This document shows, piece after piece, positions 35,187-47,879 of a stretch of 64,000 nt of DNA. The notes under the pieces are model-generated. The model saw only the letters and a list, made by a program, of their open reading frames with translations, searched no databases and was not told where the DNA came from. Location: NCBI RefSeq assembly GCF_030272615.1, contig NC_081410.1:568867152-568931151 (forward strand), given 5' to 3'. Origin of the DNA: Cryptomeria japonica (lineage: Eukaryota; Streptophyta; Pinopsida; Cupressales; Cupressaceae). The number at the start of each line of letters is the position of its first letter. Within the stretch, counting starts at the first letter, position 1. The translations under genes and the position numbers were made by a program.

Positions 35187-38091
35187 ATGGGTAGTAGTAG
35201 TTGTCGGAATTCTAAACACAAAAGAAAACTTTCAAATGACCAAATTGAAGTGTATAGAGAAAGAGATAGAGAATGTCATAGGAAGAGAAGACAAGGTATG
35301 TTAAATATTTCTAATGTTACTTCAAGTGAAGAGGAAATTGAATTTGAAAATGTGTCACAAGTTATTGAAAATAAAAATGTAGATTTTGAAAGTGAAAATT
35401 TTGAAAATGTTGAAAATGTTGAAAGTGATAATGAAAATGCTCAACATGTGGAAAATTTTGACATAGGAGGTGAAAATGTGGAAAAATTTGACATTGAAGG
35501 TGGAATTGCTCAACCAAGTGAACCATATGTAACACCTAATTACTTTAGAAATGAAGACCCTCTCATGGATGAAAGAAAAATTCCAAATCCAATACCTTCA
35601 AGAACCCCAAAATGGTTATTTGAAATCGATGAGAACATTATTGCGAATCTTGAAGGCAAGAGGTCAACAAGAACCGTTCAGTTGTGGGCTACACAACTTT
35701 TCGACCAAAATTTTAGCAATAATACACTGACTAAGCAATGCCAACTCTTTGTTCAATTGCTAAAGATGATAAAGATGAGACCATTGCTAAACAAATTGAA
35801 GATTCGTATGAACAAGAAGATGGAGAGAAATTCTATTATTGCAAAAAAACTATTTGACACTCTAAATTCTATTGGAAAGAATACCAAAGAAAGAGATAAG
35901 AGAGTCACCCAAAGAGTGATTACAACCTCCTTAGTAAGCCATTAATTGAGGAAGGCTCATCAAATGAGACAAAGTTTTGTTGATTTTAACATAAACTGTA
36001 AAACTTTGGATAGAGCACTTGCACAAAGACAATTACTTGACGATCCACTTCAACAAGATACATGGGCTTTTGGTGGGAGGCTTCCGCGTGTTGATAGAAA
36101 GTTGACTGACAATGTGAAGGAGGAGATTCAACAATTTTGGCACTCTAACTATAGAGTGTTACCCAATGTAAAGGACATTTTGAAATTAAGAATTGGCAAT
36201 CGAGACTGCACACCGCATCCCAAACATTTCTTGGAATCAAGCCAAACAATGTTGTACAATTTTTTTTGTGAAGTACATCCAAATTTGCAAATATCACAAA
36301 GGGCGGCCTTTGAATCTTTGAAACCATTTTATTGTGTTCCTCTTAAGATTCGCAATACTTGTTGTTGCAATTACCATGTGGAGTTTTCAATGTACCATGA
36401 ACTTTTATGTCATATTCATTCTACGATGCATACTAATGAGATGTTGTAGGAGTGTGGTGCAATGCTATTTCCAAGATCATCAAGAGACTTGAAAGATCTA
36501 TTTTATGCCTTAGAGATGATGGATGCTATTTCTATAGAAATGATTGTTTGAATGAGAAGTTCTTAGAATGTGGAGGGTTGTCAAAGTTTGTTTCATGTTT
36601 TCATGAGAGCAATGAGCACAAGTTTGGAAATAATTATGTTGAGAAAAAAAGATATGAGACAATGAAATATACTTTGAAGAGTGGAGGTGAAGGTTCTATA
36701 AGCGAATTAGTCTCAAGAGAAGTGAGTATTGCTGATTTTATTTTGGATTTTAAGGAAAATATTTTCTACAAGTATGCAAGGCACACCCATAGGTCTCAGT
36801 GGTTGGATCAATAGTTCAAGATGTGTAAGAGCTCTTTCCCGATTAGCACTATTGTATCGGTAGTTGATTTTGCAGAGAACTATACATTGCAACCACAAAA
36901 TGAGGTACAATTTCAGTACTTCAAGTCAGTCCAAATTGCTATTTTTGTTCACATTATATATAGACATGCTCTTGATAGTACAAAAGAGGTTAGGAAGATA
37001 ATCAAGGAGTATCATTTTTATATGAGTGATGATAGATCACACTCCTCCAAGTATGTGCAACATTCTTTTGAGAATTGTTTTGAGTTCTTGGACGAGAAAT
37101 ATATTGCAATTGACCGACATATAATATGGTCAAATAAATGTACATGTCAATTCAAGAATTATCGTAGGTTTTATTGGTTGAGTAGAATGCATGTAGAGAG
37201 GTGTATACCTCATATTTGGTGTTTTTAGAGGCAGGGCATGGGAAGGGGGAGCATGATGGAGCAGGTGCATGTTTGAAGAGAGCTCTAGTTAAGGAGCAAT
37301 TGAGGATTTCAAGTGCAAATTTCTCTGATGCATGTTCTATTGTTGATTGGTGTAGTTCAACATTTTCACATGGAGGTACTCTTGATTCAACAGTGACCAG
37401 ATTCTTTTGGTTGGTTGAGGAGGGCATAGTGGGAGATAGATTGGATTGTCAAACAATTAAAGAATCTTGAAAGATGCATTCATTTCTTAGCTCAGATGCA
37501 AGTACATGGACCATTTGGACATGAGTGTTGGCTTGTTTTTATCAGAGTTGTGTTCGGTGTGCTTGGGATCAGTGTGAGTCAAGTGAGCGGGTTGATATGT
37601 GGGTTCCCCAATATCTAACTCCTTTATCTCAAACAATATCCTTGTCAAATGATGACATGGAAAGTTCACTTGAGTATGACTATCTATCAGATCTTGTACA
37701 GACAGTACATGTTTTTGTAGTTGTTGCACTGCAAGGGAATGAAGAGAGATCAAAATATTGGTTGGCATGATGTGTACAGGGAAAACAAAATCTAACACAA
37801 CTAGTGACAGATGATGACGAGTTCACATATCCTACAGGTTCAGTTGTTGTTGTGGGAACTTGGTTGCGAACATACATGATTAGAAAGAATGGCATACCTA
37901 CATTTGAAGACTATGAGAGACACAAAACCATTATAATGTATTCACACCTTATTATAGCTACAAATGTCAAGTTGTAGAAGCATCAAGAAAAATCGAAGAC
38001 CAAAGAGCTATGGATAGTGACTACTGCTGATCATGAAGCAATGCTGGATACTCTTAAGCAAAGAGATGACCCTTCAGGCGCACTTGAGTAG
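35187..38091 (+). pseudogene. Transposase-like gene of the TTAA element
   Basis: ATG 35,187 to TAG 38,089-38,091, about 968 codons with at least two frameshifts (near 36,500, and a lost T near 37,225) and several stops. The N-terminus is basic (KHKRKLSND), then an acidic Asn/Glu stretch with NVENVES repeats. The middle has DDGCYFYRNDC. The catalytic-looking core reads VVDFAENYTL (Asp at 36,866), FYMSDDRSH, WSNKCTCQFKN (37,127-37,160), then HIWCF and GHGKGEHDGAGA with KRAL (37,230-37,275). I recall this DFAEN..SDG.QFKN..HGKG.DG pattern from uncharacterised transposase-like proteins of plants and animals; on that reading the second Asp is mutated to Asn. Position inside a TTAA-flanked element supports a transposase role. 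Superfamily is not assigned; Sola- or Kolobok-like is possible. Confidence 0.72.
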
Positions 38092-39224
38092 TAGGTCTTT
38101 AATGGTGCCTTATTTTTTGTATCATGCATTTCATTTCGAACAATGATCATTAAACCTTAATGTTCAAGTTTGTTATGGGTATATTAAGGATGTGTTCAAA
38201 ATGCAGGTCTATTGATGAACATTTTTTTTTGGCAACACAGTTTTTGCATGCACATAGTGAGTACACTCAATATAATCAGAAGGGATGTATTTTTGCAACA
38301 CGACTTATCATGCATTTGATGAACTTTACAATTTTTGTTATTAGAGAACACTATTTGACAATTTTTGATGATATAATTATCACAAAACCTTTATGCTCAT
38401 GCATGTCTTTTTTGATGATATACAATAGTATCACATTATGATTTTTGTGTCAACATAGTGGGTTCTGTTGATACAATTCGAAGGGATGTATTTTTATGGT
38501 ATATAATCACACCTTCTCATTTATTATCATGCATTTCAGTTGAAGTGATTATCATAAAGCTTTTATGTTCATCCATGCATTTTATGTGTAGACTAACAAT
38601 TCTTAAAAATATAGGTTCATGCTAGATCATTCGCCATTGACAAGACCCTCTCTTGGTGATGGTACATATTCCTTTGTGCATTAATGAGATTAAATTTTGT
38701 GAATAAACATTAAGTCAAGTGAATGTATTGCTATTTAGAAATGACCATATCTACCATCATCTTCAATCATGTAGAGAAATGCAGTGAGAAGGGCTTTAAT
38801 CAACACGCGTCTTTCTTCAAAGTTATGCTTGTATACTTTGCAGAGAAATTGGTAAGTTTTGTAATTATACAATCTTGTACATCTTAAAAATGTTTCAAAT
38901 GATCTATTTATAATTTGACATACTAATTTGTATTAAGTGTTATAATTTGTTTCATGTAGCACATTCATTCCGCATAAAAAAGGTTACTTATTTTGGTCTT
39001 CATTTATATGTAGGCATTGTGGTACGTAAGCTTTTCTCTTAGGACATGAGGATGTCTAACGCAGATGAAGTGGGATGTTGTATTTGTATATGGATGTGAA
39101 TTGATGTAACTTTGTTATGATGTTGTATTTGTACATGGATGGGAATTGATGTAACTTTGTTATGATGTTGTATTTGTATATTGATGTGAACTGATGTAAA
39201 TTTGTTATGATGATATACAATGAC
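38092..39224. other. 3' flank of the transposase-like gene with short repeats
   Basis: AT-rich. The phrase TCATGCATTTCA recurs near 38,123 and 38,528, and AAGGGATGTATTTTT near 38,281 and 38,479. At 39,076-39,215 a 45-bp unit (TTGTATTTGTATATGGATGT / GAATTGATGTAACTTTGTTA) repeats three times. No separate gene. Confidence 0.55.
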
Positions 39225-42200
39225 CATGAGAAAATTGGTTTAGGTGCTATGGATTCTGAGTTAGGGCCCGTCAAAGTTTGATAATTTTTAGCACTTAGGG
39301 TGCTCAAGGGACGACATCGGTAGGGTATGACCTCGAGCGTTTGACCAAGTGAGGGGGCAAAATAGGAGCATGCATAGGGTAATAATGCCTAACTGGACGT
39401 GTCGGAGCGAATAGTTTATCATCGTGATGAGAAGAACAAGAAATTGGCCATGAGACAACATTCGAATGAATGAGACTGACAATTTTTTTGCCAACCAAAA
39501 AATTGCTACCTTAATAAAACCATAGGGAAAATTGAAAAACCGAGATAGGATTTTGTAGGGACCCCTCTCATGGCCCCGTAGGTTCAAACCAATCATTCAT
39601 AGGTACCATGGATTCCAAGTTAGGGCCCGTCAAAGTTTGACAATTTTTAGCACTTAGGGTGCTCAAGGGACGACGCCGATATGGTATGACCCCGAGTGTT
39701 TGACCAAGGGGGGGGGGGGAATAGGAGCATGCATAGGGTAATAATACCTATCTAGACATGTTAGAGAAGACGGTTCATCATCATGATGAGCAGAATGAGA
39801 AATTGGCCACGAGACAACATTCGAATGAATGAGACTGACAATTTTTTTGCCAACCAAAAAATTGCTGCCCTAATAAAACTGTAGGGAAACTTGAAAAAAT
39901 GAGATAGGTTTTTGTAGGGACCCCTCTCATGGCCCCATAGGTTCAAACTCATAATTCAAAGGTGCCATGGATTCTGAGTTAGGTACTGTCAAAGTTTGAC
40001 AATTTTTAGCACTTAGGGTGCTCAAGGGACGACGCCGGTAGGGTATGACCCCGAGCGTTCGACCGAGTGGGGGGGGAAAATAGGAGAATGAATAGGGTAA
40101 TAATGCCTAAGTGGACATGTCAGAGCTGATGGTTCATCATTGCAATGAGAAGAATGAGAAATTGGCCACGAGAAAACATTCAAATGAATGAGACTAACGA
40201 TTTTTTTTCCAACCAAAAAATTGCTGCCCTAATAGAACTGTAGGGAAGCTTGAAAAATTGAGATAGGATTTTGTAGGGACCCCTCTCATGGCCCCGTAGG
40301 TTCAAACCGATCATTTGCAAGTGCCATGGATTCCGAGTTAGGGCCTGTCAAAGTTTGACAATTTTAGCACTTAGGGCACTTAAGGGACGACGTTGGTAGG
40401 GTATGACCCCGAGCGTTTGACTGAGGTGGGAGGAAAAATAGGACCATGCATAGGGTAATAATTCCTAATTAGACATGTTGGAGCTAACAATTCATCATCG
40501 CGACGAGAAGGACGAGAAATTGGCCACGAGACAACATTCGAAAGAATGAGACTGACGATTTTTTCGCCAACCGAAAAATTGTTGCCCTAATAAAATCGTA
40601 GGCAAACTTGAAAAGCCAAGATAGGACTTTGTAGGGACCCCTCTCATGGCCTCGTAGGTTCAAACCGATCATTCGCAGGTGCCATGGATTCCGAGTTAGG
40701 GCCTGACAAAGTTTTACATTTTTAACACTTACGACGCTCAAGGGATGACGCCGGTAGGGTATGACCCCAAGCGTTCGACCAAGATTGAGGGAAAAATAGG
40801 AGCATGCATAGGGTAATAATGCCTAACTAGACATGTTGGAGCTAATGGTTCATTATCGCGATGAGTAGAACGAGAAATTGGCTACGAGACAACATTCAAA
40901 TGAATGAGACTGATGATTTTTTCACCAACTGAAAATTTTCTGCCCTAATAAAATGGTAGGGAAACATGAAAAACCAAGATAGGCTTTTGTAGGACCCCTC
41001 TTGTGTCCCTAAAGGTTCAAACCGATTGTTTGCAAGTGCCATGGATTCCGAGTTAGGGCTTGTCAAAGTTTGCAAATTTTTAGCACTTAAGGCACTCAAG
41101 GGACGATGCTGGTAAGGTACGACCCTGAGTGTTCGACCGAGTGGGGGGAAAAATAGGAGCATTCATAGGGTAATAATGACTAACTAGACATGTCAGAGCC
41201 GATGGTTCATCATCCTGACGAGCAGAAAGAGAAATTGGCCACAAGACAACATCCAAATGAATGAGACTGACGATTTTTTTGCCAACCGAAAAACTGCTGC
41301 CCTAATAAAACTATAGGGAAACTTGAAAAATTGAGATAGGCTTTTATAGGGACCCATCTCATGGCCTTGTAGGTTCAAACTGATCATTTACAAGTGCCAC
41401 AAATTCTGAGTTAGGGCCCGTCAAAGTTTGACAATGTTTAGCACTTAGGGCGCTCAAGGGATGACGCCGGTATGGTATGACCCCGAGCGTTTGACTGAGT
41501 GGAGGGGGGAATAGGACCATGCATAGGGTAATAATGTCTAACTAGACATGTTGGAGCTGACAGTTAGTCATCGCGATGAGTAGAATGAGAAATTGGCCAC
41601 GAGACAACATTTGAATGAATGAGACTGGCAATTTTTTTACCAACCGAAAAATTGCTGCCCTAATAAAACTGTAGGGAAATTGAAAAACCGAGATAGGATT
41701 TTGTAGGGACCCCTCTCATGGCCCCATAGGTTCAAACTGATCGTTTGCAAGTTCCATGGACTCCGAGTTAGGGCCTGTCAAACTTAGACAATTTTTAGCA
41801 CTTAGGATGCTCAAGGGACGATGTCGGTAGGGTATGACCCCAAGCGTTCGACCAAGTTGGGGGGGGGGGGAATAGGAGAAAGAATAGGGTAATAATGTCT
41901 AACTAGACATGTCAGAGGCGACAGTTCATCATCACAATGAGAAGAACGAGAAATTGGCCACGAGACAACATTCAAATGAATGAGACTGACCATTTTTTTG
42001 CCAACTGAAAAATTGCTGCCCTAATAAAATCGTAGGGAAAATTGAAAACCAAAGATAGGCTTTTGTAGGGACCCCTCTCATGGCCCTGTATGTTTAAACT
42101 AATCGTTTGCAAGTGCCACGAATTCTGAGTTAGGGCCTGACAAAGTTTGACAATTTTTAGCACTTAGGGCGCTCAAGGGATGACGTCAGTAGGGTATGAC

Positions 42201-42973
42201 CCCGAGCGTTCGACCGAGGTTGGGGAAAAAATAGGAGTAGGCATAGGGTAGTAATGCCTAACTGGACATGTTGGAGCTAATGGTTCATCATCGTGATGAG
42301 CAGAATGAGAAATTGGCCACGAGACAACATTCGAATGAATGAGATTGACGATTTTTTTGCCAAACGAAAAATTGCTGCCTGAATAAAACCATAGGGAAAA
42401 TTGAAAAACTGAGATAGGATTTTGTAGGGACCCCTCTTGTGGCCCCGTAGGTTCAAACTGATTATTTGTAGGTGCCATGGATTTCGAGTTAGGGCTTGTC
42501 AAAGTTTGACAATTTTTAGCACTTAGGGCACTCAAGGGACGACGCCAATATGGTATGACCCTGAGCGTTTGACCGAGTGGGGGGGAAAAATAGGAGCATG
42601 CGTAGGGTAATAATGCCTAACTAGACATGTCAGAATAGACAGTTCATCATCGTGATGAGAAGAACAAGAAATTGGCCATGAGACAACATTCGAAGGAACA
42701 AGACTGACGATTTTTTTGCCAACCAAAAAATTGCTGCCCTAATAAAACTATAGGGAAAATTGAAAAACTGATATAGGCTTTTGTAGGGACCCCTCTCATG
42801 GCCCTGTAGGCTCAAACTGATCATTCGTAGGTGCCACAGATTCTGAGTTAGGGCCCGTCAAAGTTTGACAATTTTAGCACTTAGGGCGCTCAAGGGACGA
42901 TACCTATAGGGTATGAGCTCGAGCGTTCAACCGAGGTGGGGGGAAAAATAGGACCATGCATAGGGTAATAATG
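39225..42973. repeat. Tandem array of ~360-bp units, about 10 copies
   Basis: Units share TGCCATGGATTCCGAGTTAG, GCTCAAGGGACGACGCCGGT, a G-run before AAAAATAGGAGCATGC and CCCCTCTCATGGCCCCGTAG. The anchor GCTCAAGGGACGAC recurs every 359-360 bp (39,302, 39,661, 40,020 and so on). Copies differ largely by CG to TG/CA changes, as in methylated satellites. The repeated minus-strand open frames of 60-120 residues are a by-product of the period. Confidence 0.93.
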
Positions 42974-43110
42974 AATTGTATCAATTATTGTTCATTAAAT
43001 GAATTGTATTGTATTGTTCATTAAATGAATTGTATTGTTCATTATACAAACAAAACTTACGATGAAATGAAATGAATTGTATTGTTCATTAAATAACCAT
43101 TATTAACCAC
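42974..43110. repeat. Short GAATTGTATTGTTCATTAAAT repeats
   Basis: Four or so copies of TGTTCATTAAATGAATTGTA, palindrome-like, directly after the 360-bp array. Confidence 0.7.
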
Positions 43111-43362
43111 TGTTAATTATTGGAATGAAGATTAAAGATTTCCATGATAACACCATGCACAAATGAGCAACAGTTTATATGATCAAATATCAACTTCTGT
43201 ATGTATAAAAATGTCAAATGATTACAAATGTATGTCCATACACAAATATGGCATAAACACCAACTCAAACAAAATATATGTCTAAATACGTGAATGTATG
43301 TCCATATACAAAATATACATGCCAACTAGACATGTAAGCATCCCAAAACTATCTATAACATC

Positions 43363-45292
43363 CTAAGTTGCTGATGGATCATCAAAATCAATCCTCTTCG
43401 CCGCACTGCTCGGCTCTAAAGGATCCTGCACAAGAAAAACAAACCACAATTAATATTAATTATATTATATAATTCACAATCAAAAAGTTAACATAAAAAT
43501 GAACTATAATTGAACTATTCATGTTTACCTCATCTCCACATTTTCTCTTCGGCTTTGCAAGACTCTTGATGTATGTCTTTGGTAGAGGAGGTATGTTTTC
43601 AATATTTTCATACACAACCTACATATGTTCAGAAACATGACATTGATACAAGTTAGCATATAATTGTTACTGATAATAAGAAATTATATCTACTAAACAC
43701 AAAATAAAATAAACACACATCTACTCGAGGCATCTCTTCTTCTTCTTCATCTTTAGGTATACTGGGTGTAGTCATCAAGGATGTGAAGCCAAGAATTCTC
43801 TGTACTTATACACAACAAGTATATGAAACTATCAATCTATGTCTAGACGTGTATAATCACTATAAGCTATTTAAACTATTCATTCAATCATATTTGCATT
43901 CAATTACCTTTCCCTTGTCTCCAACTGCACTACCAGATCCTAAATCACACTGCCCCGCACTTGTGGTGCTTGTGCCCTACAAGAGTAAAATAAGATATAC
44001 ATGCAAGTTACTACATAATCTAATTAATACCAATATAAATGATGAGCATGCATGTATAATAAAATACAAACGACTAGGTGCAATAATATATGTACTGTCA
44101 AGCTATCAAGGCCAAATGAAATGGTTGACAAGGTGCCCTCTTGAATCTGTCTCAACTCCTCCTCGGTCATCAACTGTTAAATAGACCGTGTAAATAAAAA
44201 TTAGTACTTAATATTATCTAGATTATAAATATTCATTTAATATATAATATGAACTGTGAAAATACAAATCTTACCACTACATCATCAATGTATGATGATG
44301 GTGCCTCCTCGCCTCTAGCATGCGAGAACTCCCCAGGGTATCCTCCAGTCTATGTCATAACATCTGGTGCATCATGCATCTCATGCACCTCATAATCTGC
44401 ATTGTCTGCAGGAGGATCAACAAGCTATCCAATTGGACCCTAAGCATACGTGCCCACACATGACACAACTATGGGGCACACATATGTGTGGAGCCGAGTA
44501 TGACATGTCGATGCCACTAGATGCACTGCTACCATCAAAAGTAGGTTGAGCTACTGACCCAACCTGAGAAACCAAAAGGCTACTCAAAGAGTGAATAGCC
44601 AATATGGTCCGTGAAGCCACCTTGCAAATGATATCTGGATGCTGCACTGGAGGTGGGGGATCAATAGGAGGAGGGGGGACATATGGGCCTTGGACTACTC
44701 TGACTGCCCCAGGTCTATTTTGGGGCATACCTAAACCCACACCCCGGAAAGGTTGGATGTCAAAGTAGTTCACATTTTTTCCTAAAATAAACTTAGCATA
44801 CAATTTTTTTATAAAGTAGAAGGGGACATAAATATTGTTGTTGGGTGGTTTGTCAAAAACCATCCACCAATGATCCCAAAAGTTTTTCACAATACCATAA
44901 TTTGTGCACCATTTGATAGAAAGTTTTATTTTTTGGGGGTCTATGGGTTGACCAGTGTGGGGATTCACAAACAATGAGGTGATATTGGCTTTCGATATCT
45001 CGAGATCCTCGATCTCTTTATATGACAAGCCATCTGCATATTGTTCCCTCATAGCATCTCACCACAAAAGGGTGGCATTGTGCTCCTCAGTCATGGTTTC
45101 CATACTCTTTATGATCGACATGAGACTATCAAACATTAGGTTTAGACGAGGGATCTTGCGATATACATTTGCAATCCCCCTCAATTCATTCAATTTTTGT
45201 TCAATCAAATCTTGAATTGAAGGGGGGTTTGGCAAAGGAGGGTTTGGTTGTTGCAATTGTGGTTGATCAATGTTTTCATTGTTATCCCCCAT
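43363..45292 (-). pseudogene. Six-exon accessory gene of the TTAA element (nearly intact structure)
   Basis: Minus-strand exons by splice signals: 45,292-44,275, 44,173-44,096, 43,976-43,908, 43,799-43,725, 43,618-43,529, 43,425-43,363. Introns begin GT and end AG; exons 2-6 are 78, 69, 75, 90 and 63 bp, all multiples of 3, so introns are phase 0. The protein (~464 residues) starts MGDNNENIDQPQLQQPNPP, with IEQKLNELRGIANVYRKIPR, WCTNYGIVKNFWDHWW and a Pro-rich PPPPIDPPPP. The tail is acidic and basic, with KDEEEEEMPRV and KPKRKC (possible nuclear signal), ending FDDPSAT. Exon 1 has a TGA at 45,059-45,061 (CGA expected), a TAG near 44,350 and a +1 shift near 44,430. I recognise no domain. It may be a transposase partner, as two-gene elements often have; that is inference. 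An upstream ATG at 45,334 is possible. Confidence 0.72.
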
Positions 45293-45499
45293 TTTTAACC
45301 TAATTGAATGTAAACAATTGAATTTAGTTAACAAATTTAAACAATTTTGTATTTGATTTTAAAAAACCTAGTTTTCATGAAAAAACCATATTTTCAATGA
45401 AAAATCAAATAAACATTAAAAAAAATACAAAAATTGAATGAAAATGATTGAAAACAATAAAAATCTTACCTTTCAATCTATTTTTTAGCAATTTTTGGG

Positions 45500-45900
45500 C
45501 AAAACAACGGATATCGGATACAATTGGATATCGGATTTTTATAAAATTGCATAGCTCGTGGGTTAAAAATGAGTCACAGGCTGCCACAGTGAAAATATAT
45601 TGTCTGAGAAAATCGGATATCTGATTTTTATACTTAAATTATTTTAAAATAACCTTATATTATATAATATATTATTACATTATATTATATAATATAAAAA
45701 TATATTAATATAATATATTATTATATTATATAATATGTATTATATTATATTATTAAATATAATTATATATTATATATTATATAATATGTAATATATAATA
45801 TTACATTATATATTATATAATATATTTTTTAATTTAAAATTATAAATAAAAATTGGATATTCGATTTTATCCGATATCCGATTTGCTTAGGTAATTACCA
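45500..45900 (-). promoter_or_regulatory. CGGATAT motif cluster upstream of the accessory gene
   Basis: Copies ACGGATATCGGATACAATTG, GGATATCGGATTTTTATA, AATCGGATATCTGATTTTTA and, near 45,868, TTATCCGATATCCGATTTGC, which is inverted and palindromic. They lie 200-600 bp before the start codon and match the motif at 34,887-35,012. A TATTATATAATATA-rich stretch fills 45,640-45,840 between them. Confidence 0.45.
45640..45842. repeat. (TATATTATAA)n low-complexity tract
   Basis: About 200 bp made almost only of A and T as TATTATATAATAT words; strongly self-complementary. Confidence 0.85.
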
Positions 45901-46028
45901 TGCCAAGGTGTACTGACACCCAGGCCAAGCAAAAGGTTAACATGGATTTTCGCGTTTTTAGGCCAGTGGAGAAGGCTTTTTTTTTCAAATCGCCACTTTT
46001 TGGCCCCCCATGATCCTACACTAGCCCA

Positions 46029-46418
46029 TATGCAAAAATATTTCACATTATACTTGACTCCCCTTAAGACCTAGATATTATGCAAATATTAGGACCTATT
46101 ATGTATGTGATATTAGGACCTAAATTATGCAATAATAGGTAATTAATTTATCACATGTACATAATAGGCCCTAATATATCATAAATATAGACCTCTTAAG
46201 GCCCAGACTCAAGTATATAATGTGAAATGTTTAAATTGCATACATGATCATGTTATTAAGTCACAATAAGACCTATTAAGTCATAATAGGTTCTATTATG
46301 TCATGTTTAAGATAGGTATTAACATAGATAATAGGTCTTAATATCACGTAATAGGTCCTAGTATCACATAATATAGGTTTTAAGGGGACTCAAGTATAAT
46401 GTGAAATATTTTTGCATA
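46029..46418. mobile_element. Hairpin MITE with ~50-bp inverted ends
   Basis: Left end TATGCAAAAATATTTCACAT followed by TATACTTGACTCCCCTTAAG; the right end read in reverse complement is TATGCAAAAATATTTCACAT followed by TATACTTGAGTCCCCTTAAA. A third, weaker copy of the end (ACTCAAGTATATAATGTGAAATG) lies near 46,208. The interior is made of ATAGGTCCTAATA words in both directions. A TA dinucleotide may be the target duplication. It has no coding capacity. Confidence 0.8.
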
Positions 46419-47879
46419 CACTTGAAAACAAAGAAAACACAATTTTTGTTTGTTTGAAAGTGTTTGATTATTTTGATCATGCAAGCACAAATCCTAGGGC
46501 TGGACGAGATAGTAGTTGTTGAATTTGACTTGGGGGGTTACACAGAGCTATGCAATTTAGAGCGAATACTTAGGTGATTGACTCCACTAGCTCCCCTCCA
46601 TGACACTCACTTCTCTAGGGTAGCCAAGCACTAGTCCCCACAAAAACTCCTCGTGGTGAACTTTGTATCTCTACTAAGAACCGTAAGAATGTGAACCGCT
46701 TCAGAGGCTCGACCTCCTACACCAACAACTAGAAGGTTTTTGGCTTCTAACACAAAAGGTGTCTAGTAAGGGCATCCGTTTGGTTGGCTATAATCAGTAG
46801 CGTGTTACGCTTCGTTAAATGGAAGGCCTCCCAGCCTATAGAGGTTGTTCTCTATAGGGTTTATGGGGAGTCATAACATCGTTATAACAACATGTAACAC
46901 CCGTTGCTTGCAACTTTCATCACAAACACATTTATTTATAGTGGTTTGGAAGAGCTTGGCTTTAGCTTGTTACCACTTTGGATCATTCCCTGTCACTGAG
47001 CCTTAAGGGCTACTCAGGAGGCAGGCCCCTTTCTAAGGATAAAACAAAAAGACCCTATTGTTGAAGACACAAAAGACAAGTTTGTTAATTTTAGAGCACC
47101 AATTGAAGTGTTTGCTATACTACAAAGACACATGGTTTCAAAATCTAAATTAAATTATAAATTATAAATAATAAATGGGAAAGAGAGGGGTCCTAAAGAT
47201 CTAAATTTTAAATTAAAATTATGATCTATTATAAATGGACTTAACTATATAGCTGAAAAAGTCAATTACACAACAAGCAAGTTAATGGAATTTGAAATTT
47301 GCAAATACACATATTATTTGAAATTAATTACACTTTCCAATTAAAATGAGATTATTTTTAATCCTTCTATTTCCAATTAATTTAATAAAAATAACATCAT
47401 TTAGAATTAATTAATATAGAATTATTATATAAATTAAATTAATTTAATTAATATTATTTAAATTAATTTTCATTAAAAATATTAGATAAAAAATATTTAA
47501 CTCATCAATACTAACAAATAAACATTATTTTTTGTACATAATACATATAAAATTAAATAGAAATAAAAATAAAAAACATACTTGCATCATGATATCTTTG
47601 TCTTTTTTGTTCTCAATATCTTTTTTTCGTTTCGGGAGAATAATTCCTTGAAGTCTTATTTTGCCTTCTCTTCTTGTTCCCCATGCTTTTAAAAAAACCT
47701 TCAAATATCTTCAAATTATTGCCCTCAAAATAATTTTCAAATGTCTTCTTTCATCCAAAAATGTGAGTTGTTTTAATCATTTGTGTGTTAAAAAATGAAA
47801 AAAATTATGTATATTTATACGACTCTACTTAAGTGTACAAAAAAAAAAATTGAGTCGGTCAGGGTTCAAACAAACACTG
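46419..47879. other. Unassigned noncoding sequence inside the transposon
   Basis: 46,490-47,050 is of higher complexity and GC (for example GGCCTCCCAGCCTATAGAGG and GGCTACTCAGGAGGCAGGCC) without an open frame; it may be a piece of another noncoding element. 47,140-47,600 is very AT-rich. I see no gene. Confidence 0.45.

Noticed and set aside
39288-42824. Repeated minus-strand frames such as MVGKKIVSLIHSNVVSWP
   Set aside because: Produced by the 360-bp tandem array, whose period is close to a multiple of three; copies shift frame and have no consistent end.
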